Program-made: the position numbers and the translations under genes | Source of the DNA: Mastigamoeba balamuthi | Taxonomy: Eukaryota; Evosea; Mastigamoebida; Mastigamoebidae | Assembly (NCBI GenBank): GCA_902651635.1 | Contig: CACRSC010000080.1 | Coordinates: forward strand, 1 to 64,000 | Direction: 5' to 3' | DNA length: 64,000 nt | Notes under the pieces: model-generated | Told to the model about the DNA's origin: nothing | Database searches by the model: none | What the model saw: only the letters and a program-made list of their open reading frames with translations | Shown: positions 58,948-64,000 of the stretch, one piece after another | How the letters are laid out: each line of letters opens with the position of its first letter | Position numbering within the stretch: position 1 is the stretch's first letter

Positions 58948-59630
58948 TTAGAGCTTGACCGTGTGGACTCCGGGCTTGGGCCCGCAGTGGAACTGCAGGT
59001 CCTTCACCTTGGTGTTGAAAATTCCAAACATAGCAAAAACTCCCTTGATGTCTCCCTCCACCGGAAGACTCAGCGGGCTCGGCACCGCCTCCTGCCTCGG
59101 CGTCTCGCACGGAGGCAGCCTGACCCAAGTGGCCGTTAGTTGGGCAGCCACGCGGAGAAGTTGCGATGCCCGTACTTTATCAGGGAGGCCTGGCGCCTGA
59201 TCTCGGCCAGCCTGGGATTGCGCAGGGAAGAGAACTCCGACTCCTTCAGAGACAACGTGCGGGAGGGCGTGGCGGGACGCGCGACGCGTGCACCGCAGGT
59301 CTCGGCCTGCGGGCACGAATCCGCGAGCTTTCTCACGGTCCTCGGAGAAGTCCGCGGAGTTACCGGTCGAGAAGAGGAGTCCTCCGAGCTCGTCTGGCGG
59401 ACTCCCGAGGACCCGCGGCACTCCAGAGGGACAGAGGCGCGTACGCGCGTGCGCAGAAGGAGGTCCTCGACGGAGGAGACGATTTCGGCTAGCAGATCCT
59501 CATCGTCGGTGTCGTGGCTGACGCAGGCCAGCGCGGTCAGGGCCTGGGCCGCGCGCTTGTGCAGGTCATCTGCATCGAGGAGGGTGTCCTCCGGGGCCCC
59601 TTGCGCGGAGCGGATGTCGAGGCAGGACAT
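58948..59630 (-). CDS. Unknown protein, two exons
   Basis: Not recognised. Exon 1 starts MSCLDIRSAQGAPEDTLLDA and has helical acidic residues (DDLHKRAAQALTALACVSHD) and a Ser/Arg/Thr-rich middle (SSSRPVTPRTSPRTVRKLAD) that could be phosphorylated. An intron at 59120..59175 fits well: donor GTACGG, a CTAAC branch-point-like stretch, acceptor GGTCAG, and the phase works. The joined exon 2 encodes LPPCETPRQEAVPSPLSLPV and ends GVFAMFGIFNTKVKDLQFHC and GPKPGVHTVKL. About 208 residues. If the intron is not used, translation would stop at 59136 after SAWLPN. Confidence 0.6.
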
Positions 59631-60058
59631 TGGTCAATACAGGTATTTCAAGAAGTGGCGGTGGGAGTTGGGTGCGCCCAGGGGTGCCAGTTTATTAATA
59701 GGGCGCTTTTTTGCTTTCTCTGCTTTGTACCGAAGTCTAAAAGTGACATCTCGGCGTTTCACGTGGAACAGAGACCATCACCTTTGTGACGCGCCACGTG
59801 TACACAGATCTGTTGTCCATGGGCCTGGGCACTCGGTGGAGAAACTCCACAAGCTACCCCGGGACGGGGTAATGTCACAGCCACCCAGGGTTATGAATTT
59901 TAATCAAGCCTAGCCCGAACCAGAGAGTATCTGCTGGGCATCGCTGCCCGTGGAAGTACAAGCGCCAATCACTACAAGTTACCGAGAATCCATTGGATTG
60001 CGGCGTGATTGTGGCAGTTGCAGTTGTTGTACAGTAGAGAGAGCCCGTGCCAGTTCAT
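59631..60058. other. Intergenic, no gene recognised
   Basis: 428 bases, AT-richer than the flanking exons. Nothing recognised. Confidence 0.5.
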
Positions 60059-61116
60059 TTAAGGCTCATTTTGGAGGGAGAGCGTCGAGCACGGCAAGAC
60101 GCAGTAACGGTGGGCTCCTGGTATAGCAGTGACCCCACCGGGGGTATCAGCGCCGCCTGCGAGGGCGTACTGGCCAGCTGCCCCGCCATCGTCGACGGCC
60201 TCAGTTTGGTCGGCGACGACAATTTCGACCTGCAGAGGGCCGTGTGTTAAGCTGCTCCTGTGCTTCACACAACAGCGGAGAACGCACAGCGTGGGAGGAA
60301 CTCCTGGGGTGCCGTCCTTGCTCACTGGGCGGGAGTAGCACAGAGACAGCTGCGACTCTATCGGAGAGGACCTCACGCCCGAGTAGGGCGAGAACGCACG
60401 AGGTCGCGGAGCCAGGCTCTCGCTCGCGCACACAGGCGACGTGTTCCCCGAAGTGGCTGTGCGCGGCCTCGACCCGGGCGAGGGAGACAGCAAGTTGCTG
60501 CGCGCGGGCGACGGCAGCCCCGACGACGTTACCTCGGACCCCATCATCCCCTGCGAACTTCGAGCACTGTGTCACCCCCAAAAAAGCTCGCGGACAAAAG
60601 AAAGAGGCCGCGCACGTGGACAGGCGCGAGGCCTCTGCCTTGCGGGCGCTCTCTTCCTTGAGGCGCGCCTGGAACGCAGACCACTCGGTCAACTGCGATC
60701 GCCGTCAGTCGAGCTGAATAGCAGTGCAAATAGTTAAGGGGGAAAAAACCCCTGCGGACCTGCTGCTGGACGCGGCGCTCGGTCTGGGCCTCGTCGAAGG
60801 AGAGCGTCATGCGCGACTCGAAGCGGAACCCCTCGGTGGTGTCGGGGTCGTCCATCAGCAGGTCGCGCGTGGAGCTGTCGAGCGAGTCGTAGGCGCCCGC
60901 GAGGAGCTTCTGGGGCTCGTTCTGGTAGTCGCCGCGCTTGATGTAGCCCTCGGTCAGGTCCGGCTTCCGGAACCTCCGCAGCGCGCTGCCCTCCTCGAAC
61001 AGGTCGCGCAGCGACTTGGAGTCCGAGCCTGCGCGGGTGCCGCGGGGTCAGTGCTGGTGCGCATTCACGGCTTTTCCGTGTTTTTCCGTGCGCGTACCCC
61101 GCAATGCGCTCTCCAT
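60059..61116 (-). CDS. Unknown helical protein with Ser/Pro-rich tail, five exons
   Basis: Not recognised. Exon 1 is tiny (MESALR, 61098..61116). Introns 61029..61097, 60693..60759, 60558..60615 and 60230..60325 all preserve frame and have GT and AG ends. The joined product runs SDSKSLRDLFEEGSALRRFR, KPDLTEGYIKRGDYQNEPQK, LMDDPDTTEGFRFESRMTLS, FDEAQTERRVQQQLTEWSAF and QARLKEESARKAEASRLST, a charged, mostly helical region, then a Ser/Pro/Arg-rich region (SSGLPSPARSNLLSPSPGSR) and VEIVVADQTEAVDDGG near the end. About 255 residues. There is no signal peptide or membrane helix. The opposite strand also has open frames here, but they lack start codons and family features. Confidence 0.6.
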
Positions 61117-61535
61117 TGCCTCGCTTCTCCTCCGCCGGGCGAAAAATAGAACGTTTTCTGATTCTCTTTTTCAAAGAGACCCCCGAGGAATCAAAAATCC
61201 CGCCCGCCCGACACCAGCACCGAGAGAAATCAACACTCATCAAGCAACCAGCACAGGGAGTCTCTGGCCAGAGAGACTCAAGGGGGGCACAGCAGCGGCA
61301 AAACCACCCCACCAATAGGAAGGGGGGGGGTCTGGGATGGCAATACACCACTGCTGGTGTACCGTAACGTGGTCGTGTTTGGGGTCCACAGACACAGAGA
61401 GCGGGAGAACCACATCATCTCCCGCCATGGCCACCTTGTAGGGGGGGGCCCCTCCTGCTACTGCTGCTGCTGCTGCTGCCTCTGGCCTCGCAGGCAGCCG
61501 AGCTGCCCCAGCCCTCCCCTTCACACCCGCGCGGC
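61117..61535. other. Intergenic between two minus-strand genes
   Basis: Promoter side of the unknown gene and 3' flank of the proteasome gene. A short CTG run is present near 61460..61475. Nothing else seen. Confidence 0.45.
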
Positions 61536-62580
61536 TCACTTGGACGACGAGGAGGCGGCGGCGTCGGCAGCGGCGGCCTCGGCGTGGACGCGGGCGATGA
61601 GCTCCTCGAGCTGGGCGGCGGGGACGAGGTCCCAGCGGGGCGCGCCCTTCTCGCCGCCGAGGGTGAGGCAGCCCATCTCGAGCTTCTGTGCGGTGAGCTG
61701 CGTCGTGTCCATCGTCTTGGAGAGGATCTTCATCGCCAGGTGCTGGGCCTCGCGCAGCGTCATGTCCTCCCTGTAGTCCGACTTGAGGATCGACGTCGAC
61801 GTGGGGTTGTTGGCCCCGATCGCCGTCGCGCGCCACCCGCCGTAGTTGCCGCTGGGGTCGCTCTGGTACAGCTGGAACCCCGACCTGCTGTCCCACCCCG
61901 CGTACAGGAACGACACCCCAAACGGCCTCAGCCCTGCCAGTTTACTTGCACCGTGAGCCTCACAGAGGAGGAGAAGAATCTCCGAAGAATCTCCGAAGGG
62001 AGAGGGGGGGGCAACAGACAGACCTCCGAACTGAGTGTACGACTGCTTGAGGTCGCAGAGCTGCTGGACGAGCTGCTCGACGGGCATCGGCTCGCCGTAG
62101 ACAAACTGGTACCGCTGCGAGGCCTTGCGCAGGTAGTCGATGAGGATGTTGGCGTCGGACGTGATGCCGGCGACGCTGACGGCCACGTGCGAGTCGATGC
62201 GGTACATCTTCTCGCTCGAGTGGCCCACGTCGAGCAGCTTGGCCGCCAGCTTCTTCTCCGCCGCCAGCACGATGCCCTCCTGCGTCAGGATCCCCAGCGC
62301 CGCCCCCGCGTGGCTGATCGCCTCCATGGCGTACTCCACCTGGTACAGCCTCCCTGCGCCCGGTCGTCAGCCGCGTTCGGCGCCGCGTCGCGCGTCGTTT
62401 ATTTGGGGGGTTTCGCTCGCGGGCTGCGAATCGGGCGAATCGGGGCGGCTGGGGGGCGGCGCGCACCCTCGGGGGAGAAGATCGTCGTGCGGGAGTCGTA
62501 GCGCCGCGACTGCAGGGCACGCGGGGAGGGGCGGTGAGCGAGGATTGCGCGGGTGGCGGGCGGAGGTGCCAACAAACCAT
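61536..62580 (-). CDS. PSMA4: 20S proteasome subunit alpha type-4
   Basis: Alpha-ring subunit of the 20S proteasome, 257 residues. The product begins [16 protein letters not shown], the invariant alpha-4 start, then [74 protein letters not shown] and [18 protein letters not shown]. Four exons: 62578..62580 (the ATG only), 62467..62509, 62024..62353 and 61536..61933. Introns are 68, 113 and 90 nt. The ATG is followed directly by GTTTGT, and the next exon starts exactly at the codon for the conserved second residue Ser, so the start codon is alone in its coding exon. The Ala/Ser-rich C-terminus ([13 protein letters not shown]) replaces the usual Lys-rich one. Confidence 0.95.
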
Positions 62581-62967
62581 GTTGTTGTCGGCTCGGGGTT
62601 GTTTTAAAGCATGAAGATACGCCGCAACGTCACACAATATCTCCGGACATATCAGAGACTCCCAATCCTTCAACTAATTCTGTGCAGAATCCGCTGACTT
62701 TCTGGTCTGGCGATCGGTGTCTGATAAGCTCATTCCCGTCACTTCTTGCTGGGGCTTCCTGGCGAATCCCTACCCACTCTGGCCCCCCGGGTTCCATGCC
62801 GCTTTTGGAATGATGCGCTCTGACACGAAGACAAGAAGGCAATTGGATCATTTCGTCAGCAATGTTGCGATGGGACAATTGTGGCGCACGACGATGAAAT
62901 CAGATTCAGATCTTCCAGATATGAGAATCTCTCAGAAAACAGCGAAACAGCGGCGGGCGTCTCGAAG
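62581..62967. promoter_or_regulatory. Divergent promoter region, PSMA4 / CCDC130
   Basis: 387 bases between two divergent genes that each place an intron directly after the start codon. No TATA box is evident. Confidence 0.4.
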
Positions 62968-63972
62968 ATGGTGCGCACAGACCTCCGCGGGCGTCACCGC
63001 AGGCAGTAACATCGCGCGCTAGGCGGAGCGGAAGTCGACGAACAAGTACTACCCGCCCGAGTGGACGCCGGAGCAGGGGTCGCTCAACAAGTTCCGCGGG
63101 CGCCACCCGCTGGGCGTGCGCGGCAAGAAGGCCGACCAGGGCATCATCGTCATCCGCTTCGAGATGCCCTACAACGTCTGGTGCGGCGGCTGCGGCCGCC
63201 ACATCGCCAAGGGCGTCCGCTTCAACGCGGAGAAGAAGTGCGCGGGCAGCTACTACAGCACCAAGATCTGGAGGTGCGCTGGGGGTGTGCACTTTCACTG
63301 CATTTTCCACCGGCCGCTGACGTGGAGGGGCACGAATGGGGAAATGGAACGGCCAGCTTCACGATGAAGTGCCCGACGTGCCCGCAGGTGATCGAGGTGC
63401 GCACGGACCCCGAGCACAGCGACTACGTGATGCAGTCGGGCGCCCAGCGCAAGACCGAGGAGTGGGAGCCCAGCGCCGAGGAGACGGGCACGTACAAGCT
63501 CGCCGACGACGACGAGCGCAAGCGCCTCGCCGAGGACCCGCTCTACCGCCTCGAGAAGGCCCAGGACGACAAGCGCACCGCCCGCGAGCGCGCCCCGCAG
63601 CTGGCCGAGCTGTACGAGGTGCAGCAGGCCACGCGCGACGACTACGCGGCCAACGCGGCGATCAGGAGGCAGTTCCGCGGCGACCGCAAGGAAAGGGAGA
63701 AGCAGAAGGAGGAGGGGAAGAAGGCGGGGCTCGCCGTGCGCCTGCTGCCGCTCACCGAGGACGACAAGGTCGAGGCCGAGGTCGCCAGCGTCAGGAGGGC
63801 GCTGGCAGTGGCGCCCGCCAGCCACAAGCGCGCGCCGGTGGCGGCCATGGCGGGCGAGCAGGCGTGCAAAAGGCGCGCGCTCCTGGACAAGGCCGCCAAG
63901 CGCGGACTGGACCTCAGGGCGTTCAGGGCCCCGTCGGGCGTCCCCTCGCCTCTGCTCGGCAGCATGCGATGA
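62968..63972 (+). CDS. CCDC130: Splicing factor of the YJU2/CWC16 family (CCDC130-like)
   Basis: Spliceosomal protein of the CWC16 family, related to Yju2, which acts around the first catalytic step. Three exons: 62968..62970 (ATG alone), 63023..63273 and 63357..63972, giving 289 residues. The product reads M-AERKSTNKYYPPEWTPEQG, LNKFRGRHPLGVRGKKADQG, IIVIRFEMPYNVWCGGCGRH, IAKGVRFNAEKKCAGSYYST, KIW-SFTMKCPTCPQVIEVR and TDPEHSDYVMQSGAQRK. The C-x2-C pairs (CGGC, CPTC) form the family zinc site. These are the diagnostic CCDC130 segments (ERK..NKYYPP, YVI.SGAQRK). The rest is charged and helical, ending LRAFRAPSGVPSPLLGSMR. Note the GTGCGC donor directly after ATG and the GCTAG acceptor. Confidence 0.93.
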
Positions 63973-64000
63973 CGAATCTCAACGGCGATGATCAGTAGAC

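Noticed and set aside
60047-60717. A plus-strand gene opposite the unknown gene at 60059..61116
   Set aside because: The plus frames lack an ATG and need arbitrary joins, while the minus strand gives five exons with consistent phases and splice sites.

Overview
The window is nuclear DNA of a free-living amoeboid protist, most likely an archamoeba close to Mastigamoeba. The DNA is GC-rich, with compact genes on both strands and many short GT-AG introns (about 41 to 290 nt, acceptors typically GCGCAG or TGCAG). The strongest taxonomic clue is a three-domain NIF-type NifU scaffold (47302..48689), which among eukaryotes is known from Archamoebae (Mastigamoeba, Entamoeba). A possible basal-body coiled-coil protein and a full actin/Rho toolkit fit a flagellated amoeba. 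The organism is an inference; no database could be searched.

Layout. 0.1-8.2 kb (minus): a short talin-head-like FERM protein and a proline-rich RhoGEF with domain order DH-PH-DH. 8.5-12.4 kb (plus): tubulin folding cofactor D, divergent from the RhoGEF. 13.4-18.6 kb: a coiled-coil protein of unknown function and two members of an unrecognised Cys-rich family (here 'family X'). 19.0-26.2 kb (minus): two tandem paralogous RhoGEFs with DH-PH, an EF-hand and a C-terminal domain that reads like a bacterial receiver-like domain. 26.6-30.3 kb: a TRP-like channel with an N-terminal zinc-cluster region. 30.4-35.1 kb: histidine phosphatase, tRNA-Cys(GCA), a small GTPase whose last exon carries a CAAX box, and a filamin-repeat rod protein without an actin-binding domain.

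35.2-46.7 kb is a gene-poor, less GC-rich accessory stretch. It holds a piggyBac-like transposon with terminal inverted repeats, a shorter second TIR element, a truncated copy and a second fragment of a U-box gene family next to the piggyBac element, the third family X gene, an intronless bacterial-type quinone oxidoreductase, and one intact U-box gene.

47.3-64 kb is a dense housekeeping block: NifU, a coiled-coil protein, tRNA-splicing endonuclease subunit SEN34, an SPX-SLC13 phosphate transporter, a long coiled-coil protein, casein kinase 2 alpha, two unknown proteins, proteasome subunit alpha-4 and the splicing factor CCDC130/YJU2. The last two are divergent neighbours, and in both the start codon is alone on the coding side of an intron.

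How the genes work together: the talin-like protein, three RhoGEFs, a small GTPase and the filamin-like rod all point to actin and cell-shape control, though their linkage may be chance. Exon boundaries given here come from reading-frame continuity, splice-site motifs and family conservation, not from transcripts.
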